The notes under the pieces were generated by a model that was given only the letters and a program-made list of their open reading frames with translations, did no database searches and was not told the origin of the DNA. Shown here in pieces: positions 31,970 through 40,486 of a stretch of 64,000 nt of DNA. Source of the DNA: Oscillospiraceae bacterium (GTDB taxonomy: Bacteria; Bacillota; Clostridia; Oscillospirales; Oscillospiraceae); assembly GCA_021770845.1 (NCBI GenBank), contig JAETQF010000008.1, positions 52,712-116,711 of the forward strand. Reading direction: 5' to 3'. How positions within the stretch are numbered: position 1 is the first letter of the stretch; the number at the start of each line of letters is the position of its first letter. Made by a program: the position numbers and the translations under genes.

Positions 31970-33863
31970 GGGAACTTCCTCCGTTCTCACTTTTTTGTGC
32001 CGGGACGTTTTGCTTTGTCCGCCTCCACACCAGCCGCAGGATCACCACCAGCAGGATCACAACGGCCAGCAGCAGCACGATGACAGCGCCCAGCGCGATG
32101 TTCAGCGCGTAAGAGGCGACGAAGCCGCTGTCCTCGATCTCAAAGACAGCGCTGGGGTGCACCTGGGATCGCTCCAGGGCCTGGACGGACGGGGCCACCT
32201 GCTCCCGATCCGGCACGCGGATCAGCCCCCCGTCGTCCCAGTCCGCCCAAAATTCCATGGGCAGGGTGAGCTCATAGGTTCCACCGCTGTCCAGCTCATA
32301 GAGCTGGTAGGCGTAGTGGAGGGAGCCCGCGGCGTACTCCACCACCTTCACCCGCTCCCCGCCCTTGCCGGCGGACAGGGCCAGGGTGTAGGTGCGGCTG
32401 GAGGGGACGGTGATCATCACCGTCCGGCCCAGGCTGGCCGCGCAGACGGCGTCCACCGGCTGGCGATCCTCGTCCAGCAGGGCGTAGTCCACCCGGCTGT
32501 CCAGGAAGATCCGGCGGTAGGCGGTGTCCGTCACGAACAGGTGGGCGGGGTCGCTCTGGGACATCATCCAGGAGATGTAGACCTCCGGGCAGTGCTCATA
32601 GAACAGCTGCATCATCAGGTTCAGGTCGTTCCAGCTGCTGGGCCGCAGGCCCAGCTCCTCCATGGCCAGATCGTAGAGGAACACCGACAGCAGGGTGTCC
32701 GCCTTGGGGGCCTCCCCCAGCAGCATGGCGTCCGCCTCTCCGTTCCGGCTCAGCGCCCCGCACAGGGAGCGCAGCAGCTGGAAGGCGCTGGAGCGGTTCA
32801 CCCACGCCTCCTGAATCACGCCCTCCAGCGCCTCCTGGTAGCTCCCGGCGGTGCGGGCCATGTCGTAGATGAGCTGGTAGAGCTTCTGGATGAACCAGTT
32901 GGCCTCCGGGTTGTTGCTGTAGGGCGTGCCGGTGATGGCCCGGTAGATCTCCGCCACCGGCTCCCGCCGGGCCGCGTAGTCCGGGGTGGTCTCCTGGGCG
33001 GGGAGGTGGAAGGTGGTGCCCAGCTTGCCGTAGCCCCACTCCTGGAAGGGGATAGAGGGCACCGGGTCGAACATCCCAACCACATTATAAATGCTGCCGT
33101 AGTCCCCGTCCAGATCAAAATCGCCGCTCTCCAGCCGGATGTTGTTGGGGGTGGCGAAGGTGTAGACGTACAGATCCTCGCTGTCCACCTGCTCCGCCGT
33201 CAGGGCCAGGGCCGCCGCCATGTTGCTCACCGCCGCCGCCCGGCTGTAGCCCCCCATCCAGATCTTGAACCGCCCGCCGCCGGCGTGCTCGTCCACGTAG
33301 TCAAACACCCGCTCAAACACGGTGAAGGCGGCGCTGAAAAAGCCCTGGTGCACCACGTCGTCCCCAAAGGAGAAGTTGCTCAGCCACTCGTCCTCATAGC
33401 CCCCGCCGCTCACCGCCACCGCCACCAGCAGGAACTCCCCCTCCTCGTCCCGGAGGGGCTTGGAGGCCATGAGGGTGGCGATGGTGTCGGCGCTGGGCTC
33501 CTGGTCGAACTGGCAGCTCACCATGTCGCCGAAGCCCGCCTGACCCAGATAGTCCCGGATGTACTCGTCCTTCCGATCCAGCTCCAGATCGGCGGCCCGG
33601 AAGGCGGACACCGCCAGCCCCAGGGTGCACTGGGCCAGGGGGTGCTGGTAGTCGTCGGCGGGTATGGCAAAGTAGTCGTCCCGATAGGGGAACTGGCAGG
33701 ACAGCTCCCGGCCCGGATAGGCGGGGGAGTCGAATTTTCCGGTGAGCCAGGCCACGTCCGGATCGGCGGCCCGGGCGGGGGGAACCGTCCCCCACAGCAG
33801 AACCGCCGCCAGCAGGGCGCAGCCCAGGCGCAGGGGCAGGATGTGCCGCTTCAAGCGCCTCAC
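31962..33863 (-). CDS. Membrane-anchored lipase-like alpha/beta hydrolase
   Basis: A 633-residue exported protein. An N-terminal signal (LGCALLAAVLLWG) is followed by a large domain with the nucleophile elbow IWMGGYSRAAAVSNMAAAL and VYTFATPNN, the pattern of class 3 lipase-like hydrolases. A C-terminal membrane segment (about 595-615) and a basic tail anchor it. The Ser in GYSRA is the expected nucleophile; the substrate is unknown. GTG at 33863 overlaps the previous stop (GTGA). Confidence 0.75.
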   Translation of the reverse strand: MRRLKRHILPLRLGCALLAAVLLWGTVPPARAADPDVAWLTGKFDSPAYPGRELSCQFPYRDDYFAIPADDYQHPLAQCTLGLAVSAFRAADLELDRKDEYIRDYLGQAGFGDMVSCQFDQEPSADTIATLMASKPLRDEEGEFLLVAVAVSGGGYEDEWLSNFSFGDDVVHQGFFSAAFTVFERVFDYVDEHAGGGRFKIWMGGYSRAAAVSNMAAALALTAEQVDSEDLYVYTFATPNNIRLESGDFDLDGDYGSIYNVVGMFDPVPSIPFQEWGYGKLGTTFHLPAQETTPDYAARREPVAEIYRAITGTPYSNNPEANWFIQKLYQLIYDMARTAGSYQEALEGVIQEAWVNRSSAFQLLRSLCGALSRNGEADAMLLGEAPKADTLLSVFLYDLAMEELGLRPSSWNDLNLMMQLFYEHCPEVYISWMMSQSDPAHLFVTDTAYRRIFLDSRVDYALLDEDRQPVDAVCAASLGRTVMITVPSSRTYTLALSAGKGGERVKVVEYAAGSLHYAYQLYELDSGGTYELTLPMEFWADWDDGGLIRVPDREQVAPSVQALERSQVHPSAVFEIEDSGFVASYALNIALGAVIVLLLAVVILLVVILRLVWRRTKQNVPAQKSENGGSSHE

Positions 33864-34363
33864 CCCCTCTGCGCCGCCCGGGGGCCCTGGTACTCCGAGC
33901 CGCCCAGGCCCAGGATCAGGGTAAACAGCGGCGGGAACAGGATCATGCCCAGGGAGAACAGCGGCCCCCGGCCAAAGGCCCGGGCCAGGTTCCAGCGGCC
34001 CGCCATGTGAACCAGAAAGCCCGCCACGCCCACCACAATGGAGGCGCCGTCCGCCACCGCGTTCTGGCCCGAGAAATGGCCCAGGGCGGTGGAGGCGACC
34101 AGCAGCAGGGCGCTCACCCAGAACCACAGGGGCCGCCAGGAGATCCGGTAGCGGATGTAGTTGCTGTACACCGGGATCAGGCTTTTCCAGCCCCCCTGCC
34201 CGGCCTTTTTAAAGACCCGCCAGCAGGCCACCACCTCGAAGATGTAACACATCACAAAGAACATGGCCAGCGCGCCCAGAATCGCGCTCACCACCACCAC
34301 CGCCAGCTCGGCGGTGATCAGCACATCGCCGGCCTGCCGCAGCAGATCCAACACAAACGCCAT
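33860..34363 (-). CDS. DUF5684-like polytopic membrane protein
   Basis: A 167-residue protein with about four membrane segments. FEVVACWRVFKKAGQGGWKS followed by LIPVYSNYIRYRISW fits the DUF5684 family, often linked to signal-peptidase-like membrane proteins; its function is unknown. The ATG at 34363 has GGAGGG 7 bases upstream; an in-frame TTG slightly upstream is less likely. Confidence 0.75.
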   Translation of the reverse strand: MAFVLDLLRQAGDVLITAELAVVVVSAILGALAMFFVMCYIFEVVACWRVFKKAGQGGWKSLIPVYSNYIRYRISWRPLWFWVSALLLVASTALGHFSGQNAVADGASIVVGVAGFLVHMAGRWNLARAFGRGPLFSLGMILFPPLFTLILGLGGSEYQGPRAAQRG

Positions 34364-34381
34364 GAGCAATCCCTCCTGTTT

Positions 34382-34927
34382 TTAGGTTCGGAAAAAGGTG
34401 TCGTAAAGGGTGCTGACGATCATATCCAGTATGCACACCGCCGCCGGGATCACGGCGGTGAGGGCCAGGGTTTTGGGCTTGACCCAATCGGCGTACCGCT
34501 CCAGCAGGGGCCGGAGCACGTACTGGAGAAACAGCCCGGACAGGGCGAAGAACAGCACCGAACGGGCGCAGACGTAGCCGTCGATGTTGCCCCAGTTCCA
34601 GATCTCCACGTTGTAATCCCAGGAGCGGATGTGGAAACAGCGGTCGAACACCAGCCCCGTGACATACTCCAGCACGCCGCACACCAGCCCCGAGGCCAGA
34701 AACACCAGCCAGGGCCTGTTCCGCAGCGGCTTGGTGGTCACCGCGATAAACACCGCCCCAAAGCCGTAGATCTGGATCCAGGGGCCGAAGGTGCTCCCCC
34801 GCTTGATCAGATGCCCCAGGTCGATGAGGTAAAACAGCTCCTCATAGAGGAAGCCGATCACGCCTCCGATCACAAACAGCAGCAGGAGGAGATACAGCTC
34901 CCGTTTTTTGTCCGAAGTACGCTCCAT
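34382..34927 (-). CDS. CmpB-like 'putative ABC transporter permease' membrane protein, second copy
   Basis: A 181-residue polytopic protein of the same family as the one at 31208. The matching landmarks are VIGGVIGFLYEELFYLIDLG, RGSTFGPWIQIYGFGAV, and CGVLEYVTGLVFDRCFHIRS followed by WDYN. It lacks the long N-terminal tail of the other copy. Two paralogues in one operon suggest they work as a pair or on related partners. Confidence 0.75.
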   Translation of the reverse strand: MERTSDKKRELYLLLLLFVIGGVIGFLYEELFYLIDLGHLIKRGSTFGPWIQIYGFGAVFIAVTTKPLRNRPWLVFLASGLVCGVLEYVTGLVFDRCFHIRSWDYNVEIWNWGNIDGYVCARSVLFFALSGLFLQYVLRPLLERYADWVKPKTLALTAVIPAAVCILDMIVSTLYDTFFRT

Positions 34928-34969
34928 TCGCGTCCCTCCTCAGTCACTTGAACAGTTTCCTGGCGGGCT

Positions 34970-35887
34970 TCAGCCCTCGGTGTGGGCCAGCAGGTAGTCC
35001 CGCCACAGGGCGTAGCCCTCCGGCCGGAAGTGGGCGCCGTCGGTGGTGATGTCCTCCCGCAGCTGCCCGGTCTCATCCAGCAGCTCCGGCGGGGCGGCCA
35101 GCAGGGTCACGTCCTTGTCCGCGCACCACCTGGTCAGCGCCGCGTTGTAGTCGGACACGGCCTGGTTGGTGATGTAGTAGGGGGTGCTGCTGGCCCGGCA
35201 CCGGGCGTCGTTCACCGGGATGATGAGCTGGACGTAGATCCGGGCGCCGGGCTGGCGCTGGGCCACGGCGTCGATGACCCGGCCGTAGGTCTCCGCGTAT
35301 CCGGCGGGGTTGAAATAGCCCAGCTCGTTCAGCCCCAGGGACAGGTACACCTTGCCGTAGCTCCCCCTGCCCAGGGCGTCCAGGACGGACACCCGGTTCT
35401 CCCCCTGGCGGATCACGGCCTGGTTCTGCTCCACCTTGTAGACGGACAGGCCGGTCTGGCACAGAAAGGCGGCGACGTCGGCGATCCCGCCGTACAGCCG
35501 CAGGCCATCGGTGCGGGAGTCCCCGATGAACACGGCGTCGGCGAGCCACACGTCCGGATCCACCGACGGCCCCGGCGGGGATTCCTCCGGGGGCTGGGAC
35601 AGGGGCGGGCTGGTCACCAGGGCGGGCCGGGGGGTGGGGGCGGCAGACGGGGACGGAGACGGTGCGGGAGACGCCGTCTCCGCCGCCTGCGGCTGGTGGG
35701 AGGCCGCCGGGGCGTCCCGGGCGGCAAAGCGCCAGAGGATGGCGCCCACGGCGATGAGGACGAGCATCAGGCTGACGCACAGCAGCGCCACAATGATCCG
35801 GATCAGCGGATCAGGCCGCCGCCTGCGGAGCCGGCGTCCGGGCCGGGAGGCCGGCCGGGCACCGGAACGGGAAGGTGGCACGGGCAT
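34970..35887 (-). CDS. Membrane-anchored SGNH/GDSL-type hydrolase
   Basis: A 305-residue protein with a basic cytoplasmic start, one membrane segment (about 28-50), a Pro/Ser-rich linker, and an SGNH hydrolase domain. The nucleophile block is VFIGDSRTDGLR, with LGLNELGY as the Asn/Gly block and TTDGAHFRPEGY as the Asp-His block. Such enzymes act as acyl-esterases on surface polysaccharides or lipids. AGGAG lies 5 bases before the ATG. Confidence 0.8.
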   Translation of the reverse strand: MPVPPSRSGARPASRPGRRLRRRRPDPLIRIIVALLCVSLMLVLIAVGAILWRFAARDAPAASHQPQAAETASPAPSPSPSAAPTPRPALVTSPPLSQPPEESPPGPSVDPDVWLADAVFIGDSRTDGLRLYGGIADVAAFLCQTGLSVYKVEQNQAVIRQGENRVSVLDALGRGSYGKVYLSLGLNELGYFNPAGYAETYGRVIDAVAQRQPGARIYVQLIIPVNDARCRASSTPYYITNQAVSDYNAALTRWCADKDVTLLAAPPELLDETGQLREDITTDGAHFRPEGYALWRDYLLAHTEG

Positions 35888-35917
35888 TCAACTCCTGTTT
35901 TGAGATGGGGGCGGCGG

Positions 35918-36442
35918 TCAGTTTTGCTTGCTGATCCGGGCGGCGTCGTCGGAGGCGTTTGCCACCAGCTGCCGATCCGCCATGATCTTGTCCAGCGCCA
36001 CCAGCACCGCCACGATCAGATCCATCCGCTCCTCGTCCACAACGTCCACCTCGTAGGTGTCGTGGAGGGACAGCCATTTCCGGTGGGTCTGGGCCAGCAG
36101 CTGCCCCTGATCGTCCTTCAGCTGGTAGTCATGCTGTAACAGGTTGCCAGTCAGCTGCCAGTCCAGGGCCTCGATGTCCAGCACATCGCGGGTCAGATGG
36201 AGCAGCTCGGTGCGCAGCTCGATCTCGGTGCCGTCCACCAGCTGGATGGTGTGGACGTCGTGCATGGAGACGGGCTTGCGGGTGATGACGGCGATCTCCT
36301 CCCCCTCCCCGTCGGTGAGGTAGGTGACGTTGTGGAGGGAGAACACCTTGCTGTGTACCTGATACACAAGGCCGCCCTCCTCGTCGGTGATGGAGATCTT
36401 GTTGTGGATGCTGGCGATTTTCGCTTTCATCTTCAATTTCAT
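35918..36442 (-). CDS. LURP-one/YxjI-like protein
   Basis: A 174-residue soluble protein rich in short beta-strands, with repeated phrases of the type ISITDEEGGLVYQVHSKVFS and LAQTHRKWLSLHDTYEV. This pattern fits the LURP-one-related (Tubby-like, YxjI) family; the function is not established. AGGAGGA precedes the ATG. It is the first gene of the six-gene envelope operon. Confidence 0.75.
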   Translation of the reverse strand: MKLKMKAKIASIHNKISITDEEGGLVYQVHSKVFSLHNVTYLTDGEGEEIAVITRKPVSMHDVHTIQLVDGTEIELRTELLHLTRDVLDIEALDWQLTGNLLQHDYQLKDDQGQLLAQTHRKWLSLHDTYEVDVVDEERMDLIVAVLVALDKIMADRQLVANASDDAARISKQN

Positions 36443-36523
36443 GGGGACTCCTCCTGTCTTTTTCTATCGTCAGGCGAGCGTGGGCAGGCCATGAACGCCG
36501 CGGAAGCGGGGCACAGCGCCACA

Positions 36524-36596
36524 AATAAACGTTTATTCCGAGCTGCATCAAAAACGCCCCGCGCCGGGACGCGGTGCCTTGAATAAATATTCATTC
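36524..36596. promoter_or_regulatory. Pair of TetR-type operator-like palindromes
   Basis: AATAAACGTTTATT (36524-36537) is a perfect palindrome, and GAATAAATATTCATTC (36581-36596) is a palindrome with one mismatch. They share a GAATAAA-like half-site and lie 58 bases apart, between the TetR-type gene and the envelope operon. A -10-like TTATTT overlaps the first. The assignment as TetR operators is inference. Confidence 0.5.
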
Positions 36597-36638
36597 CCGA
36601 TGCCGTTAAAAACGAACCGCCCCGGGGGCGGCGCGTCT

Positions 36639-37247
36639 TTAAGACTGGGGTTTTGCCTTCTCGGGCCGCAGGTAACCGCTCAGGCCCACGCTGATAAACT
36701 GGAACACCGTATCCTCTGTCTCCTGGGTGTTGGGCAGCACGCCCTCCACCACGTATTTGGCGTACATCACGGTGGAGGTGAGCACGTGGAGCCACAGCAG
36801 ATCCTGGTTGATCCGGCGCAGGCTGGGGAAGGTGTTCATAAAGGCCCGCACCATGCTGCCGAAGGTGTTGAAATGGCTTCCGTCGTAGTGCCTGTAAAAC
36901 TCAGGGAAGGCGGCGCTGTCCCGGAAGCGGTGGTAGAACACCGTCTCGTCCGGATGGGCCACCCAGAAGCGGAAGTAGGGCACCCACAGGCTTCTGACCG
37001 CCTTCATGGGATCGGAGAGCATGATCAGGGGGTTGAACTTCAGATGCTCGAAAATCTCGGCCGCCTGCTGATCCACGCTGGCAAAGCAGGCCGCCATCAG
37101 CTCGTCCTTGCTCTTGAAGTAGCGGTACATGGCCCCAGGGGAGATGCCGGCCAGCTCGCTGATGTTCTGCACACGGACGCCCTCCAGCCCATATTGCCGG
37201 ACGGCCTTCATGGCCGCGGAGAGGATTCTGGTTTTGGTGTCGTCCAA
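36639..37247 (-). CDS. TetR/AcrR family transcriptional regulator
   Basis: A 202-residue regulator. The N-terminal HTH domain reads KTRILSAAMKAVRQYGLEG, and the recognition region is ISPGAMYRYFKSKDELM (about 35-51). The C-terminal ligand domain is rich in aromatic residues (FRFWVAHPDE, FYHRFRDS), suggesting a hydrophobic ligand. It is likely to control the adjacent envelope operon and itself through the palindromes nearby. Confidence 0.88.
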   Translation of the reverse strand: MDDTKTRILSAAMKAVRQYGLEGVRVQNISELAGISPGAMYRYFKSKDELMAACFASVDQQAAEIFEHLKFNPLIMLSDPMKAVRSLWVPYFRFWVAHPDETVFYHRFRDSAAFPEFYRHYDGSHFNTFGSMVRAFMNTFPSLRRINQDLLWLHVLTSTVMYAKYVVEGVLPNTQETEDTVFQFISVGLSGYLRPEKAKPQS

Positions 37248-37289
37248 GTACGGCCCCTCCTCTCAAGATGCGGGCGAAGGTTTCTTAAT

Positions 37290-37325
37290 AGGGGTATTAT
37301 ATACCATTACGCCTGTAATAGCAAT
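37290..37325 (-). promoter_or_regulatory. Promoter of the TetR-type gene
   Basis: On the minus strand TTGCTA, a 17-bp spacer and TATAAT. The -10 lies inside a GGTAT/ATACC dyad, a possible autoregulatory operator. Confidence 0.65.
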
Positions 37326-37379
37326 AGCTTTTTGTGTCCGGCGGCGCTGGCCCGGGGCGGGGACGGCGCCGGATGGCGG

Positions 37380-37844
37380 TCAGGAGCCCGGGGCGGGGCG
37401 TTCCCCGGGCGGCGGGCCGCTCCAGCGCCTCCCCCAGGCCGTGGCCCAGCGCTCACAGTACAGCGCGTCGTAGGGGATCCCGCGCCTGCTCCGCCAGCCG
37501 GCAAAGCAATGGCACCAGATGAGGCTGGGCAGCGCCACCACAAGCCAGTACAGCGGGCCCAGCAGCAGGCACTGGATGGTGTGCCCGTATTCGTGGGCCC
37601 AGAGGCCGGGGTACTCGTCCGCGTCGGGGACGCTGAGGAACAGGAAAACCCCCAGGGACAGGCCCCCCCGGTTCCCCGGCAGGAGGGTCACAATGCCGTT
37701 GTGGAACCGGCGGACGGGGCAGCGGCCCCGGCAGCACAGGAACACCGCCAGCCCCGCCAGGTTCACCGGCAGCCCCCAGGTGAACTGGATCAGGTAAAAA
37801 AGAGCTCTGGGCCAGCCGGCGGCGGCGCGTCCGGTTTTATGCAC
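37380..37844 (-). CDS. Small membrane protein with HEYGHTIQ metalloprotease-like motif
   Basis: A 154-residue protein with two or three membrane segments and LWAHEYGHTIQCLLLGPLYW, a HExxH-type motif usually found in zinc peptidases. I recognise the motif but not a characterised family. I start it at the GTG at 37844, preceded by a GGGGGG run, because the promoter at 37879-37907 rules out the longer in-frame sequence. GERPAPGS forms its tail. Confidence 0.6.
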   Translation of the reverse strand: MHKTGRAAAGWPRALFYLIQFTWGLPVNLAGLAVFLCCRGRCPVRRFHNGIVTLLPGNRGGLSLGVFLFLSVPDADEYPGLWAHEYGHTIQCLLLGPLYWLVVALPSLIWCHCFAGWRSRRGIPYDALYCERWATAWGRRWSGPPPGERPAPGS

Positions 37845-37878
37845 AGCAAAAGCCCCCCATCCCCACACTGTTTCGTTG

Positions 37879-37907
37879 ATTATACCATCTCCGCCCGGTT
37901 CTGTCCA
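37879..37907 (-). promoter_or_regulatory. Promoter for the HEYGH protein gene
   Basis: On the minus strand TGGACA (37907-37902), 17-bp spacer, TATAAT (37884-37879). It decides the start of the downstream gene. Confidence 0.7.
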
Positions 37908-37946
37908 CCGGACGCTTTTCCTGAGAGAAAGAAAACGCATATTCTC

Positions 37947-37975
37947 TTGCTTTTTTGGTTATTACCATATATAAT
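37947..37975 (+). promoter_or_regulatory. Promoter for the DUF6465 gene
   Basis: TTGCTT (37947-37952), 17-bp spacer, TATAAT (37970-37975), about 50 bases before the start codon at 38025. Confidence 0.75.
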
Positions 37976-38024
37976 AGAGCGTAGAAACTTGACCCGGCAA
38001 ATTATAAAATAGGGGTGGAATATC

Positions 38025-38381
38025 ATGGACAAGGAAAAAGTCATCGCCACGGCCGCTGAGCCCGAGGCCAAACAGGAGACCGGCAAAACGCCCGCCGCGG
38101 AGAAGAAGCCCGCCGCCGCAAGGGCCCGCAAGGAGAGCAAACCCAAGGAGAGCAAACCCAAGGAGAGCAAGTCCAAGGCGGACAGCCTCAAGCCCGTGGT
38201 GGTTCTGCAGTTCCAGGGCGCCGAGGTGGATCTGGACACGCTGGTGGAGGCGGCCAAGGCCGACTTCCGGCAGGCCAAGAAGCGCACACCCATCACCGAG
38301 CTGAAGCTGTACGTCAAGCCGGAGGAGCGCATGGCCTACTATGTGGTGAACGAGAAGCACAACGGGAGCATCGCTTACTGA
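38025..38381 (+). CDS. DUF6465 family protein
   Basis: A 118-residue protein. The first half is lysine- and alanine-rich with three tandem copies of ESKPKESK-like sequence. The second half (about 57-118) is the conserved DUF6465 domain, with VVVLQFQGAEVDLDTLVEAA and ITELKLYVKPEERMAYYVVN. It is common in Firmicutes and has no known function; the basic tail could bind nucleic acid. It is monocistronic, with its own promoter and terminator. Confidence 0.85.
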   Translation: MDKEKVIATAAEPEAKQETGKTPAAEKKPAAARARKESKPKESKPKESKSKADSLKPVVVLQFQGAEVDLDTLVEAAKADFRQAKKRTPITELKLYVKPEERMAYYVVNEKHNGSIAY

Positions 38382-38393
38382 TCTGCCCACGCC

Positions 38394-38441
38394 TTTTAAA
38401 AGAAGCGGAGACGCTGTTGACAGCGTCTCCGCTTCTTTTTT
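38394..38441. terminator. Bidirectional terminator between the DUF6465 gene and nagA
   Basis: Perfect 16-bp stem (38401-38416 with 38421-38436), TTGA loop, T-run after and A-run before. It serves the convergent genes on both sides. Confidence 0.93.
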
Positions 38442-38480
38442 GGGGTCAGATCAGAGGCCGCTTCCCCCGGGACTCCGCCC

Positions 38481-39635
38481 TCACCGCTCCAGCAGGCGGC
38501 CCCGGGTAAACACCAGATCCACCCGGTTCTCCCCGTCCAGCACCACCAGATCCGCGTCCTTGCCGTCGGCGATGGAGCCCTTCCGGTCAAACACCCCGAT
38601 GAGCCGGGCGGGGTTCTCCGTCAGGGCGGGCAGCAGCTCCTCCATGGGCCGCCCAGTGAAGGCCAGCAGATTGCGCAGCGCCGCGTCCTGGGTGAGGGTG
38701 CTGCCGGCCCGGGTGCCGTCGCTGGCCAGCTTGGCGTCCCCGTCCTCCACCACCACCTCGTTCACGCCCAGGTGGTACTTGCCGTCGGGCAGCCCCGCCG
38801 CCATGATGGAGTCGGTGATGGCCACCACCCGATCCAGCCCCTTGGTCTTGATCAGCAGCCGCACCGAGCCGGGGTGGAGGTGCCGCCCGTCGCAGATCAT
38901 CTCGCAGTACACGTCCGACTCCAGCACCGCCCCCATAATGGCGGGCCTGTGCTGGTGGAACAGCCCCATGGCGTTAAAGGTGTGGGTGGCGGCCTGGGCC
39001 CCGGCGGCGATGGCCGCCATGGAGGTCTCATAGTCCGCCCCGGAGTGGCCGATGGCGGGGACGATGCCCAGCTTTTGGGCCTCCGGGATCAGCTCCACCA
39101 CGCCCTCCACCTCCGGCGACACGGTGAGATAGCGGATGCCGCCCTCGGCCTGCTCCTGATAGGCGCGCAGCAGGGCCGCGTCCCCCTTGCGCAGCAGGTG
39201 CTCCGGCATGGCCCCCTTGTACTGGGAAGCCAAAAAGGGCCCCTCCAAATGGACGCCCAGCAGCTCGGCGGTGGGCTGGCCCCCCTGCCGGTGGGCCTTG
39301 AACTGGTCGATGCACCACCGGGTCTGCTCCTCCGTGTCGGTGAGCACCGAGCACAGCCAGGCGGTGGTGCCGTTCCCGGCGAAGAAGCGGCTGAGCTTCT
39401 CCAGATCCTCCGCCGACGCGCCGTTCACGTCCACCCCCACCCCGCCGTGGGTGTGCACGTCGATGAAGCCAGGCACCACCCGTTTGCCGGCGGCGTCGAT
39501 GATCTCCTCCCCCGACTGGGGGACGGGGGCCTCCTTGTCCAGCACCTGGAGCTTCCCGCCGGACAGCTTCAGGGTTTTTTCCTCAAAGCGCCGCCCCAGA
39601 TAGACCCGGCCGTTGATGAGATAGGTGTCCTTCAT
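38481..39635 (-). CDS. nagA: N-acetylglucosamine-6-phosphate deacetylase
   Basis: A 384-residue amidohydrolase. VVPGFIDVHTHGGVGVDVN near residue 55 carries the metal HxH motif; LGVHLEGPFLASQYKGAM, PAIGHSGADYE and VTHTFNAMGLFHQHRP-like segments and the catalytic Asp in VAITDSIMAAGLPDG are all as in NagA. It removes acetate from GlcNAc-6-phosphate. It is the last gene of the minus-strand sugar cluster and follows nagB closely. Confidence 0.93.
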   Translation of the reverse strand: MKDTYLINGRVYLGRRFEEKTLKLSGGKLQVLDKEAPVPQSGEEIIDAAGKRVVPGFIDVHTHGGVGVDVNGASAEDLEKLSRFFAGNGTTAWLCSVLTDTEEQTRWCIDQFKAHRQGGQPTAELLGVHLEGPFLASQYKGAMPEHLLRKGDAALLRAYQEQAEGGIRYLTVSPEVEGVVELIPEAQKLGIVPAIGHSGADYETSMAAIAAGAQAATHTFNAMGLFHQHRPAIMGAVLESDVYCEMICDGRHLHPGSVRLLIKTKGLDRVVAITDSIMAAGLPDGKYHLGVNEVVVEDGDAKLASDGTRAGSTLTQDAALRNLLAFTGRPMEELLPALTENPARLIGVFDRKGSIADGKDADLVVLDGENRVDLVFTRGRLLER

Positions 39636-39650
39636 GTCCCCTCCCCCGGC

Positions 39651-40472
39651 TCAGTCCGGCAGGTTGGCCACGAATTCCGTGGTGCGGATCAGCGCGTCCG
39701 GGTGGGTCTGCATCAGGGTGGCGGGGAAGTGGCCGGACACCTCGCCATAGGCCGTATGGCGGAGCACCGCCCGGTGCCAGTCCCGGAACACGCCCAGGCG
39801 CACCTTCCGGGCGTTGTAGATCTCGTTCATACCGATGGTGACGCACCAGCGGGGCATATCGTCCACCGCCCCGTTCAGATCGCCGATGGCGTTGGCCGTC
39901 CGGGTCTCCCGGCTGATCTCCAGTACCCGGGTGTGGAGCTGCTTGAACTGCTCCCCGGTGAGCTCGTCCTGGGCCTCGTTGAAGGCCAGGTGGCCGTTGA
40001 TGCCGATGCCGCCGAAGCAGATGTCCACGCCCCCCAGCTTCTCGATGGTGCGGGCCATGTTGTCCGGGTCGTTGGGGTCGGGGAACACCCGCTGGCTCTC
40101 GGGCATCACCAGCTCCGGCTTGATCTTGGTGTACACCGTCCGATCCATAAAGCCCCGGAAGCTGAGCTTGTGGCTCTTGTCGATCCACTGCTTGTCGTCG
40201 GTGAGGTACTCGTCCATGTTGAGGAACCAGACGTTTTTCAGGCTGATATCCTCCCCGTTGACCATGTCCACGAAGTAGGGGTACTGCCCCACGGGCCCCA
40301 CGGGGCAGATGAACACGGTGGTTTTCCCCTGGGCGTTATGGCTCTTGATCTCGTCCGCCATTTCCCGGGCAATGGCCTGGAACACCGCGGTATTGTCCGC
40401 CAGCACCTCAATGGGCACCTTGGGGGCGGCCAGCAGCTGCTCCCGGTTGTAATAATAGTAGTCGTGGCGCAT
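39651..40472 (-). CDS. nagB: Glucosamine-6-phosphate deaminase
   Basis: A 273-residue sugar-phosphate isomerase/deaminase. FLNMDEYLTDDKQWI, GGVDICFGGIGINGHLAFNE and ARKVRLGVFRDWHRAVL fit NagB, although the N-terminal start and YGEVSGHFPATLMQTHPD differ from typical NagB and resemble a diverged Clostridial subgroup. It would convert glucosamine-6-phosphate to fructose-6-phosphate and ammonia, feeding the glycolytic genes upstream in the cluster. Confidence 0.85.
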   Translation of the reverse strand: MRHDYYYYNREQLLAAPKVPIEVLADNTAVFQAIAREMADEIKSHNAQGKTTVFICPVGPVGQYPYFVDMVNGEDISLKNVWFLNMDEYLTDDKQWIDKSHKLSFRGFMDRTVYTKIKPELVMPESQRVFPDPNDPDNMARTIEKLGGVDICFGGIGINGHLAFNEAQDELTGEQFKQLHTRVLEISRETRTANAIGDLNGAVDDMPRWCVTIGMNEIYNARKVRLGVFRDWHRAVLRHTAYGEVSGHFPATLMQTHPDALIRTTEFVANLPD

Positions 40473-40486
40473 ATTGCGTTCTCCTT

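Noticed and set aside
37845..37940. Longer start for the HEYGH protein
   Set aside because: It overlaps the promoter and would lie upstream of the transcription start.
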